NCBI GenBank assembly: GCA_033816765.1
Contig: CM066289.1
Span: 3,472,001-3,536,000, forward strand
DNA: 64,000 nt
Direction: 5' to 3'
DNA from: Nothopassalora personata
Taxonomy: Eukaryota; Ascomycota; Dothideomycetes; Mycosphaerellales; Mycosphaerellaceae
How positions within the stretch are numbered: position 1 is the first letter of the stretch; each line of letters opens with the position of its first letter. Both the position numbers and the translations under genes were made by a program. The notes under the pieces are model-generated. The model ran no database searches, was not told the DNA's origin, and saw only the letters and a list, made by a program, of their open reading frames with translations. Of the stretch, positions 40,781-51,275 are shown in pieces.

Positions 40781-42742
40781 CGAGGCCTCCGCTTAAACCT
40801 AGCGCGAGCCTTTCTGTATCTATACCTACATTCGGTAACGTTCCTAGATCTTCTACGTTTCTAAGTAGAGTACGCGTACGTGTTGTACTACGTTACGTAA
40901 TTTATTCGATATAAATGTTCCTAACGGTATAAGATATCCGGTTCCTATTATTTGGCTCCCTATCGGTAGTCGTTCTATAATAGCGGTTACTAGATTCTAG
41001 GTTGTTTCTATAAGTAGGTATCCCTAGGCTATGCCTCGTAGGGTGTCGAGTGTCTTATTAAACTTAATAGAGTGTAGCATCCTTCGTCCGCCTATCTTAG
41101 GTAGGAATTCCTCGTGCCTTCTTTATAGGTGTACGATTATGTTATATAACTTCTTAGGTACATTAATCGTAAAGGTTAGTTGTTTATTGTCGTCGTTAGT
41201 GTCGCTCTCTTCTCCTCCGAGGAATCTTCTTCGCTTAATTCTTCCGGATCCTAATCTTCTTCGATAGTATCTAGCCCGGTAGTTTCTTAGCTTTCTTCCT
41301 ATAGTTCCGGTAACTATAATCCGTTCTATCCTAGGTCTTGGTTTTCTTTATCGCTTTTATCGTTATTAAAGTAGGATTCGTCGATGTCTACTTCTCGGAG
41401 CGTAGCGTTTTACCTATACGTCGCTCCTAGGGTTCCTCTTAGTTGTTAAGGCTAATACCCTGCGCCTAACTTCGCGGCGTAGTGAACTTAACACGAGTCT
41501 TAGTAATAGAATCGCTAATAAAGGCTTCTATAACCATTTCGAGACTCGAATTCGATCTCGTAGTCGACTCTTCGTGTTATTATATTAAACTGTCGTAGTT
41601 AGTTCTTCGCATTAAATAGAATAACTACTATTTACTACCTATAGTATTCTCCTCGTCCTTCTAAGGGGTCTAGGAGAGGCGTCATACTTCTATTACTAGC
41701 TCTCTCCCCTACTCTCCGAGTATAGTCGGTATCTCCTTAAGATCTAACGCTACTCTTAGATTTACTAGTTTGGGGTTATATTATATTAAACTGTTCGCGG
41801 CGTACTATATTCTTACCGCGGCAGTCCCTTACTAGGTAGCTAGGTTTACTATATCCGTAGTAAGTTCGTGTTTCTTTCGAACTCCGGGATGCTCTATTCC
41901 TATTGCTATTCCTAATCTTGCGATCTTTCTCGGTAACGTCGAGTTCTATTAGCTATAGTCCGTAGTACGGTTTGTCCCTAGGCTTATTATTATAATTGTC
42001 GTAGAAGCCTCTATTACGGTTGTTATAGCCTAGTGTATATCTAGCCTTTCCGGATACTTTAGAGTCGTATCGTCGTTCTATAGCTCTCTCGTAGAGCTTA
42101 TCGTTAAGATCAATCGTAACTCTAACGAGGTCGCCTAAGCTATCGATCTTCCGACCGTCCCTTATTAACTCGTCCTTAATATGCTCCTTTAGTTCTCTTC
42201 GGTACATAACTTAAAGTACTTCGTCGTCCTAATCGGTAAGTTACGCGTATTCCTAGAACTTAGTAGCATATTCGGTAGTAGATATCTTCTAGGTCAAATG
42301 CTAAATAACACGAACGGTAGTAGTAATCTTATTAGAGACACTAAAGACGCTCTTTATAGTATGCTTAAGATAGTTATATAACCTAAAGATTCCGTTGGCA
42401 TTGTCTTCTCCGTTACTGTCTAGGTATTTCCTAAGGAATGGTTTAACCTAATACTATACTCGTCCTCTTAAAAAGGTAGTAGTAAAGATAGGCTTAAGGT
42501 TCTTAGGCATAGAGTTAAATAAGACGTACATGTCTATCTAAGAGACCTAAGTGTCGAACTTGTCTCGGTCGCTATAGTAGTATTCTAGCTTACTAACCTT
42601 AAGGGTATCGTTGCCTATATAAGTAGCTAAGGCATTAATAGTATCGTTCGCGGTCTAAGGTCGTCGGGCTCTACTTACTTTACTAGGGGCGGGTGTTCCC
42701 CGTTTACTCTATCGGTCTCCTATCGTAGAGGGCGTTTAAAGC
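40781..42742 (-). pseudogene. G1b gag, RIP-degraded
   Basis: Contains a degraded CCHC knuckle near 41,830 and an 84-codon open stretch at 41,953-42,207 (begins MYRRELKEHIKDEL) that also occurs unchanged at 59,095-59,349. The gag start is near the conserved leader at 42,742. This is a fragment of gag, not an independent gene. Confidence 0.83.
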
Positions 42743-43146
42743 TATTAGGTTTAGTATAACCTAATAATATTACAAGTTAAGAAGATAAGCTTAATCGGGT
42801 TTATTCTCGGGCCGATAGGAAGTCGAGGGAGAGTAATAAAGTAGTAGCTATCTTATCTTATAAAGACTAAGTAGTAGTAAGGTAGAGGTTAGGTTATAGT
42901 GTATTCTAAATAGTAATATTAAACAGTGAGTTAAACGCCTCGAAACTATAAGGGGTTCTTAGCGTTCCTAAATATAAAGGAGATTCGTAGATCTCGGTAA
43001 TTAGTCTAATTATTCTAAGTACGAGCAGTCTAATTAGTCTAAGCATAAGCAGTCTAATCGCTCTAAGTCTAAGCGCTTAGGTAGGATAAGTCACGTGTTC
43101 GTCTTGTTATTATAATTCTAGGGTCTATAGGAATCATTCCGTAACA
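42743..43146 (-). repeat. Middle LTR of the G1b array
   Basis: 404 bp, starting TATTAGG (RIPed TGTTAGG) and ending CCGTAACA. It is directly joined at 43,147 to internal gag sequence matching about 41,213. No TSD of its own. Confidence 0.92.
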
Positions 43147-43461
43147 CTTCGGAGGAATCTTCTTCGCTTAATTCTTCCGGATCCTAATCTTCTTCGATAG
43201 TATCTAGCCCGGTAGTTTCTTAACTTTCTTCCTATAGTTCCGGTAACTACGATCCGTTCTATCCTAGGTCCTAGTTTTCCTTATCGCTTCTATCGTCGTT
43301 AAAGTAGGACTCGTCGATGTCTACTTCTCGGAGCGTAGGGTTTTACCTATACGTCGCTCCTAGGGTTCCTCTCGGTTATTAAGGCTAATACCCTACGCCT
43401 AACTTCGCGGCGTAGTAAACTTAACACGAGTCTTAGTAATAGAATCGCTAATAAAGGCTTC
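43147..43461 (-). pseudogene. Second G1b interior, gag fragment left of Copia-1
   Basis: Matches 41,213-41,530 of the first interior (for example CGGAGGAATCTTCTTCGCTT). It ends at the GCTTC target site of Copia-1 and resumes at 58,666. Confidence 0.88.
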
Positions 43462-43708
43462 TATTAAGTTGAGACCTTATAGGATACGTAGTTAGCAGCG
43501 GAGTAGAGTAAGAGATTAATCTTCAACTAGCTAATAGCTATAGGGCATGTAGCAATATATTAGGAACCAATGTGTTGATTGTGTTGGATGTCTATCTAAG
43601 CTAAAGGGGAGAGAAGGTGTCTTCCGATAAGCTGAGTTATCGTGGATGCCTTAGGCTATTAGATTATAACCTAACTGTTAGCTCCCCCTAAGATGCTACA
43701 TCTTAACA
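43462..43708 (-). repeat. Copia-1 3' LTR
   Basis: 247 bp, TATTAAGTTGAGACC (ancestral TGTTAAG) to CATCTTAACA; pairs with 58,419-58,665. Confidence 0.93.
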
Positions 43709-46700
43709 CTCCTACTTATCTTACATAGGAGGTTATAGTCTACTCTTCTCCTATTAGTAGTATTTAGACCTCTATAATAGGTTGAGCTAGCTTACAAACC
43801 TCTGTAGACTAGTCTTTAGCTTTATAAACCTATCTACAACTATCTTAGATGTTAAGGTGTACTTAATAGTAATAAGCCTTCTCTACTAAAGTTTCCTAAC
43901 AGCATTGTAGGTAATGTTAATATGCTTTAACTTGTTATAAACATGTGCATCCCTTACTAGGGTAAGGGCAGCTTAGTTGTTACCTCTTAATTAGACTAGT
44001 CTTAAGCTTAATATAGTCTCCTAGTTCCTAGTGATCCTTAGTTAATAGGAACAGTCTCCTACTAACTCTAGACAGTCTATCTCCCTTAGTAGTAAAGCTA
44101 GGAATTGGGATTGCTTTACACATGCATTTATAGCTATGTATTTAGCTTCTATTGTAGATGTTGCTATAGACTTTTGCTTCTTGCTTATCTAGGAGACTAG
44201 TGCCCTATAGAGGAAGAAGACATACCTAAGGATAGAGACTCTGTCTACTTTGTCTATTGTATAATTAGAGTTATAGTATCCAACTAGGCATCCTTCTCTA
44301 TGCCTAGAGAAGACAAGGCTAAGATTAGGATATAACCTTAGATATCTTATAATCTTCTTTAAAGCCTTTATATAGTAGGCGGATAGGTCACCTATAAATG
44401 AGCTTATCCTTCCTAGGGTAAAAGCAATGTCTAGCCTTGTAATTGTTACTAGCTACATCTATATACTATTAATACTTTAGTACTCTACCTTGTCACACCT
44501 CTTATCTATATAGCTTAAAGGTTTAAGAGCCTTATAGCTGTCTATAGGTAAGTGTGTGGGTGCTGCCTTCTTATAGTTTATCCCTATCTTAGTAAGGTTG
44601 TCCCTAATAAAGTGTCCCTAGTTAAGTTTTAGGATTCCTCTCCTCCTATCCCTTATAACTCTTATACTAAGGATCTTTTTAGGTTCACTAAGATCTTTAA
44701 TCTTAAAGACTTTGCCAGGTTCTCTTTTGAACTAGAGAACATCTATTAACTTTAGTGCAGCAATTAGAATGTTATCTATATATGTAAGAATTATAATCTC
44801 TTTTTCCTTGTAAATAAGTAGGCATGGATCTACCTCTAACTGTATAAATCTAATCTCTCTAAGCTTTAACACATAGAGTTGATTCTAATCTCTAGCTGCT
44901 TACTTGAGTCTATATAAGCTTTTAAGGATCTTAAACACTATGTTTAGTAGAAGCTTAACTCCTAGTAGTAGTAACATAAAGATGTCTTTATAGAGGGTGC
45001 TTTCTATAAACGCATTGTTTATATCCACTTAGTAAAGATAGAGATCCTTCTTGCACATAATAGCTATAAACACCCTAAGGGTGTCCTGTCTAACTGTAGG
45101 CGCAAATGTCTCTATAAAGTTAACACTAAACTTCTATGAAAAGCCCCTTATAACTAGCCTAGCCTTAAACTTTTCAATGGCTCCACTAATGCTTCTTTTA
45201 ATATTAAAGACCTATCTTAACGTAACTAAGTTTGCTCCTTTTAGTAGAATAGCATTCTCCTAGGTGTTGTTACTCTATAGAGCATCTAGCTCCTTCTAGA
45301 TTGCTTCCTTCTAAAGGTGTCCCTATTTCTTATTATTTATAGCATCCTTATAGGACTTTAGAATTAGGATCTCTTACTTGTATGTAATAACTTCTATAGT
45401 TACTATAAAGGCTATCTCCTTAACTTCTTCTAGGAATTCACTATCCTATAGTACTAAATCATCTACTAATTGCATAGCTATAAAGAAAGCTTAGTAGTAA
45501 GCAGCAAGGTTCTCTAAGAGGTCTATTGCTTCTCCTACTTTAGTAGCTAGTTTAGGTATAGGGACTATAGATCTTAGGGCTTTCTATTTCTATTTATAGC
45601 CCTTAACATTATAGTTAGCCCTCCTCTTACTAAGGGATGATCTAAGAGTAGTTACTTATGTCCTAGTGACATTCTTTTCCTAGAGATCTAGTAAACTTAT
45701 CTTAATTAGCTTATCGATTTTCTGAAATTCCCCTACATTCTTTAGAGGCTAGGGAAGTTGCATAAACAGCTTTCTTAGCTAGGCTGTTACTAGGCTGCTC
45801 TACTGAATAATTAAATGGTGAATAGGTTGCTCTAAGGATATGTCCTTCCTTAGCCTCCCTAAGGGTCTCCTAGCTAGTGCATTGCTTAATAGATTCAATT
45901 TTGTAACATTAAGATCTATATTACCTCTAGGTTGGTCCTTAAAGAAGTCTATATGTATCTATTATTTAACAGCTTTTATGTCTAGTTCCTAAAAGAGCTA
46001 GGCCTTAGCTATGTTTTTAACGTATCTAACAAACACTGCTTCTTTATCTCTATTTATTAGTTTATCACTTCTTGCCTATTAAGGCTAGGATCTTGTGTCT
46101 ATGTAGACAATAGCTTTGTATCCCTAAACCTTTAAATAGTTAATAGTTGGCTTAATACCATTAAAGGCTTTATCTAGTAAAACCTTAAACCTATTATAGT
46201 CTAGACCATTTAGTAGTTTGTTCCTTATGTAGGTTTAGGCTTCTAGTGCTTTAGGCTAGAATTTAATTGGCATCTTAGCCTCTTTAAGCATTGTCCTTAT
46301 AGAGTCTTCTAAGGTTTATATTAACCTTTTAACTAGTCTATTTTAGAGCGAGTTGTATGCCTTAGTATACTCTAGCCTAATTCCTAAATCCTTCTCCCAC
46401 TGCTTAACTAATGTAATAAGTTCCCTTACATTATTAAGCCTAACTGCTTTTAACTATGCTAATGATTTCCTCTCTGCCTTAATCTTCTAGTTCTAGAGAG
46501 CAACTAGAGCATCTTCTCTTTTCTTAAGAGGACAGGTCCACTTTTTTTTAGAGAAGTTGTTAACAATCTTAAGCTAGTATACGAACCCTAGCCTTAATGT
46601 TAGTAGTAGACTACATATGTCAATAGATATAAGGGCAAGTCTTTTAGGTCTTCTCTTAGTAACTTTGCCTTTGTAATTCTTTATCTTTGCTATTAAACAT

Positions 46701-48465
46701 ACTCTATACTAGTAGAAGCTATCCCTAGGAATAGGAATAGGTTCTTTTAAGTCTATTACCTTATAAAGATTCTAGAGCAAGTTCTTCCTAAAGTGTGCAA
46801 ATCTTCTATACTAAAGCTCCTACTGTTTTAGGTTAGTCTCTAATTTAGTAGTTATAAAGGCATTCTCTATTAGTAGTGTATATAATAAGTAATGTGCCCT
46901 TTCTTATAGTAGAGGAGAAATCTCATTAATAAATAGAACCCCCTTAAGGAGCCTTGTCTAGATAACAGTTTAGCTAGAGGGGGATACAAGAGAAAATAAA
47001 GGAGGTTAGACACTAAACTGCTTGCTAAACTAGTTCTAAGAAACTAGGTTCACCCCTAGCTTAGGTATAAGCAGAACATCTTCTAAAACAACTTTCCTAC
47101 TAGATCTCCTACTTATCTCTACAGTCCCAATATAAGTAGCTAACAAATGCCTACCTCCTACTTTAATCTATTTCTTCTTTATTAAGGGAGTTATAGATCT
47201 AAAGAGGCAGTTCTAGTTAGTTATATAGGATAAAGCATAAGAATTAAGTAACTACTCTAATAAGGGGAACTTGCCTTAGACTTCTATAGTTAAGTGAGCC
47301 ACTTTATTATACTTATTATTATTAGACATTGTCTTCTAGGATGAGTTGTATAAGTTAGGTAGCTCTTAGGTAGAGAAACCTTTCCTAGTCTTCCTTATTT
47401 TAGAGGAAGGAGACTAGGCCTAGTTCTTCTAGAGTAATAGCATGTTAGAGCTAAGTTTCTTTACTATTTTCTTAAGTTCCTCTATAGAGGACTTCTCTCT
47501 TAGTGTTCTTCTTAAAGATAGTAGTAGAGATCTTCTCTTCTTAACATATGTTACATTCTAGGAGGATGGTGCTTAGGAATGAGATCTAAGGACCTTCTTT
47601 ACCTTAGAGAGACTAGGGCAGTCCTTAATAAGATAGTCCTTCTTATAGAGAAGGTAGGAAAGTGATCTTACCTAACCTAAGGGCCTAACCTAGGTAGCTA
47701 CTATACTATACTTAGCCTTAGAGGGATTTAATCTGGCCTCTTAAGCCTTAAGAATCTTTAAGGTCCTTTTATGATCCATCTTTAGCTAAGCTATAATAGT
47801 ATCCCTAGCTATATAGTAGTTAGGTAGCAGTGAGCTTAAAAGCTAGGTCATTCTTATATTAGCTTTCCTATAGTGCTAGCCCTCTAGGTTAACATTAGCA
47901 ATCCTCCTTCTAAGAGACACTAGGTGTACCTATGCAGATCTAATAGTAAACTCTTCACTTATCTTAAAGTTCATAAACTGTTTTATAAGCTTATATGTAT
48001 AGGTTAGTAACACCTAGCTGTACTTATTCTAGAGATGCACCTATATCTTAGCAGCTTTTCTAGATTCGTAAGAGCCCTTAAGCTTAAATTTATCTTCTTC
48101 TATAATCCTACTTAGGATACTAAAGTAGTAAGCTGCATTTTGTTTTGTCTATGTTAGTGCATTAAGAATCTCTTTAATCTTAGTCTCTTCCTAGAGTTTT
48201 AGGTTCTTACCCTTAATGTTGTTAAATAACACTTCTAATAGGTTATTAATTGTAAAGAATGCTGACTGGCTCTCTATCTTATATCTCTAAAGGTTAAACT
48301 ATCTCTTCTAGTTGTCTCTCCTAAGAATTGGGATTTTAGTTCCCTTCTCTTCTCCTTTCTCTTAGTGTAAATCTATAATGAATTGAATGTAATGAAACAA
48401 GGTATATATACTTCAAAGTCGTAGCTTAGGTCCTACTAAGGCTTTTAGTGTAGAATAGTAAGGTT
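43709..48465 (-). pseudogene. Copia-1 gag-pol, degraded
   Basis: Reading from 48,465 downward: gag-like sequence to about 47,340, integrase region at about 47,300-45,700, then RT with DINNAFIESTL near 45,020 and IDNILIAA (degraded YVDD-type) near 44,770, and RNase H near 44,150 (STIEAKYIA). Relatively few stops, mostly TAG. These are clear Ty1/copia landmarks. The short plus-strand frame at 45,051-45,263 is a shadow. Confidence 0.85.
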
Positions 48466-48671
48466 TGTCACGATCTAAGCGTGTACCGGCGCTATAGCCT
48501 AATTAAACCTAAGGCAGCAGCGGCTAAGAATTAGGTAACATTAATTAGTCACCTATAGCCTTTTCATAAGCAGCCCTTTCAATTCTAGCTTAGATACATG
48601 CAATCTACTACCTACTTTTAAAACACCTTTATAAGCCCATTTTATAACTTCTAACCACTTATAACGTAATA
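48466..48671 (+). repeat. Copia-2 5' LTR
   Basis: 206 bp, TGTCACGATCTAAGCG to ACGTAATA; pairs with 57,851-58,056. Confidence 0.94.
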
Positions 48672-48682
48672 GTTATAAGCCC
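48672..48682 (+). promoter_or_regulatory. Primer-binding site for half-tRNA initiator Met (Copia-2)
   Basis: GTTATAAGCCC directly after the LTR is complementary, with one G-to-A change, to the anticodon stem-loop of eukaryotic initiator tRNA-Met (GGGCUCAUAAC in yeast). Drosophila copia and yeast Ty5 use such half-tRNA primers. The change TG to TA is what RIP would give. Confidence 0.75.
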
Positions 48683-48857
48683 GACAGGCGCTTACTAACG
48701 TTCGCTACACAAAACGAAGCCCTAGAGCAGATTTTGCATCGTTATTAAAAACTAGTAGGATCTATCATTATCCTATTAACAACCATTACATAGTAGTGTA
48801 GTAACCCTAGTAGACCTATAGGAACCTTCATTAGGCCTATTAATACCGTTATAGCGA
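48683..48857 (+). other. Copia-2 leader before G2
   Basis: No long open frame. Probably leader or start of gag, split by G2 at the AGCGA target site. Confidence 0.5.
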
Positions 48858-49185
48858 TGTTAGGAACCGCTGTACGTTATCCTAACCGGGCTTGGATCTT
48901 TATAGAGATGTCTCGAACGTTGAGAAGGTAGTAGTCCTAAACAGTATATAATGTATACTTAAAATAAGTTAAGCACGAGGCTCCTATCTATACTCGTAAA
49001 GAAGCGTCGTCTATATAGTGCTATGTCTTAGCGTGACTAATTAGTCGGATTAGTTAATCTGTCCTACTCTCTCTACTCTGTTATAGAGCACGTAGATTAG
49101 AGAGAGCACTCTATATATCGGATCCTTCTACTAGTGTGTAGGCATCGATTAGTTGGCTAGAGCTTCTCCGGATCGATCCGTAACA
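48858..49185. repeat. G2 LTR (left)
   Basis: 328 bp, TGTTAGGAACCGC to ATCCGTAACA. Contains a hairpin-like pair, GTCCTACTCTCTCTACTC and GATTAGAGAGAGCACTC, at about 49,068-49,112. Confidence 0.93.
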
Positions 49186-49261
49186 CTATCCCCCCTTTAG
49201 CCTAGCTTCGTCCCGAAGCTCTTATATAATGAATGTGTCCCTAATTTATGTTTCGTTAACG

Positions 49262-49870
49262 ATGTCGTCCTCTCGTAAACCGTCCTCTAAGATTAGCTTA
49301 TCCGTCCGTCGAACCCGCCTTACTAATAAGATCGAGTCACTTAGGGTCGTTATAGTCCAAAAATGCAGTCGCTACGTCGTAAAGGATATCGCCTACCGCG
49401 TGTATATCTTATCTAGAAAGTGTAGTGCTTATGTTCGTTCAAACCACAAGGGTTACGACATTGTTATGTCGGAAGGCGACTAGTCCCGCCTGCGAAAACA
49501 GCGCGCCGCTCTAGAGGAGAAAATGTCGTTATATCTACGTAGAATGCGCGAGTTGCGGGCGATACTCTAGCGCCTCTAAGAGGAAGAAGCTACCGCGTAG
49601 GAAAAGAAGTCCCGCCTTTAGAAGGAGATAGATCTACTCGAGAGCCGTAAGGCCGAAGCGTTGTCCGTCGAGAAGTCCCTTCTCGAGGAGTAAGAGTCGG
49701 TAGAGCCTAGTCGTGCTCCCGTATTACCGGTTCCTATCCTTCCTTAGTCGTCCCTCGAGGAAGTACCGGATACCTTCTAGTCTAATCTCTGTTTCGATCT
49801 AGAAGCCGTATCGTAAGTTGTTGTCCCGTAGCCTATTCCGTATCGTCGTGTTAACTTCTATGTCCTAGGT
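49262..49870 (+). pseudogene. G2 accessory frame (cysteine cluster and coiled coil)
   Basis: Open from ATG 49,262 (or in-frame 49,229) to a TAG at 49,481, then readable to about 49,870 with TAG in place of Q/W. It starts MSSSRK, has a cysteine segment (VQKCSRYVVKDIAYRVYILSRKCSAY written in part: KCSRY, RKCSAY), then Glu/Arg/Leu-rich coiled coil. It is the third homologue of the antisense frames at 9,410 and 36,414. Its retention when pol was lost suggests that it, or the sequence it occupies, matters for propagation. Confidence 0.75.
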
Positions 49871-50840
49871 TATTAAATTAAGAAGCCGCTATTTAATGCC
49901 TTTATCGTTAGGTCGTTTCTACTAGGTAGATTTCGAGAGAAAGCTCTCGCATTCCTAGTATGTATTCTCTTCGCGAATTATTGCGTTAAACTCGCGGCTA
50001 ACTATGTTCTTTTTCTTGCAGTTCCTTGCATAATAGCCTTACTCGCTATATACGTAGTAGGTAGAACCTTTACTCTTTAGCCCCCTTCCTATCCTACGTT
50101 CCGTTACGTCTAATTCCATTAGGTCTCCGTAACTATTAGGGTCCTAACTTCTAGCCTTAAAGCCCCCTCTTCCGCCCGCGGCGGGTCTCTAGTATCTAGG
50201 CTATACGTGTTGGTCGTACCTTAACTCCTAGAGCCTTTCGTCGATCTCCTTTACTGCCTTAATTATCGCCCCTAGCGTAACAACGCTAGCGTTTCGGGAT
50301 AGTTCGGCTTTAACGTTGTCCTTTAGCCCGAGGTAGAACTGTAATCGCAAAGCTACGTCGTTCTATTCTAGGTCGGCGGCATATCCTTAGAATTCTAAGG
50401 CGTACAGCGCTATAGAAGTGGTCTATCGAAGTTATCGGATATGTCGGTCGGCGTATACCTCCTTATTTAGTATCCCGTATAGATTATCGAGTTTCGTCTT
50501 AAACTCGTCGTAGTCGTGGAAAATTTTTCGAGTTTCCGTCTTAGGTGTTTCTCCCTCGCCCTGGTTGTGTAGCCAGTCCTTGAGGTATGGTCGGAATCCT
50601 CTAGCTGCTTTTCCTCGTAGGAAGGATGCGGCGTACAAGACCTTGCTAGCCTCGCCTTAAAACTAGTATGCGTTAAAGTGAAGGTACAACTAAACCTACA
50701 GTTAAAAAGCCTCTAGTTTATCCTTAGTCCCGTCGAACGTCTCCGGCGTAGACACCTTAGGTATACGGTAGTAGTCCAATAGGTTTAGTATGCCTATAGG
50801 AGTGTTGTTCTTACTACTTCCTATAATCGACATTTCGCTT
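49871..50840 (-). pseudogene. G2 gag, RIP-degraded
   Basis: Minus-strand gag with an intact 68-codon piece at 50,432-50,638 (FLRGKAARGFRPYLKDWL, typical of fungal Gypsy capsid) and a degraded knuckle near 50,030 (Tyr at Cys/His positions). A start near 50,830 (ATG reading into a short N-terminus) is likely. Gag would provide particles for the element and its helper. Confidence 0.8.
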
Positions 50841-50943
50841 ATTCATTCCGTAATGCTAGTTAACTATAGCTATTGTCGTAACGGACTCCGGGTAGCGTCT
50901 CTCCCCGACATATGTAAAGGGCCCTAGTAGTAGTGCTTAAAGT

Positions 50944-51270
50944 TGTTAGGAACTGCTATACGTTATCCTAACCGGGCTTAGATCTTTGTAGAGATGTCTC
51001 GAACGTTAAGAAGGTAGTGGTCCTAAACAGTATATAATGTATACTTGAAATAAGTTAAGCACGAGGCTCCTATCTATACTCGTAAAGAAGCGTCGTCTAT
51101 ATAGTGCTATGTCTTAGCGTAACTGATTAGTCGGATCAGTTAATCTGTCCTGCTCTCTCTACTCTGTTATAGAGCACGCAGATTAGAGAGAGCACTCTGC
51201 ATATCGGATCCTTCCACTAGTGTGTAGGCATCGATTAGTTAGCTAGAGCTTCTCCGGATCGATCCGTAAC
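50944..51270. repeat. G2 LTR (right)
   Basis: 327 bp; ends match the left LTR, with C/T and G/A differences typical of RIP. Confidence 0.93.
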
Positions 51271-51275
51271 AAGCG

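Larger units (their letters stand above)
48858..51270 (-). mobile_element. G2: pol-less Gypsy derivative
   Basis: 2,413 bp with LTRs 48,858-49,185 and 50,944-51,270 and the TSD AGCGA at 48,853-48,857 and 51,271-51,275. The interior holds only a minus-strand gag and a plus-strand accessory frame. Protease, RT, RNase H and integrase are absent, so it must have used a helper. RIPed. Confidence 0.93.

Noticed and set aside
41953..42207. An 84-residue protein, repeated unchanged at 59,095-59,349
   Set aside because: It looks conserved, but both are the same part of G1b gag in the two interiors of the array, and the frame continues beyond.
35932..43151. The first G1b interior as a stand-alone insertion bounded by 35,937 and 43,146
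   Set aside because: Its two flanks (TCCTT and CTTCG) do not match; the TCCTT partner is at 60,289, so the insertion is the whole three-LTR array.
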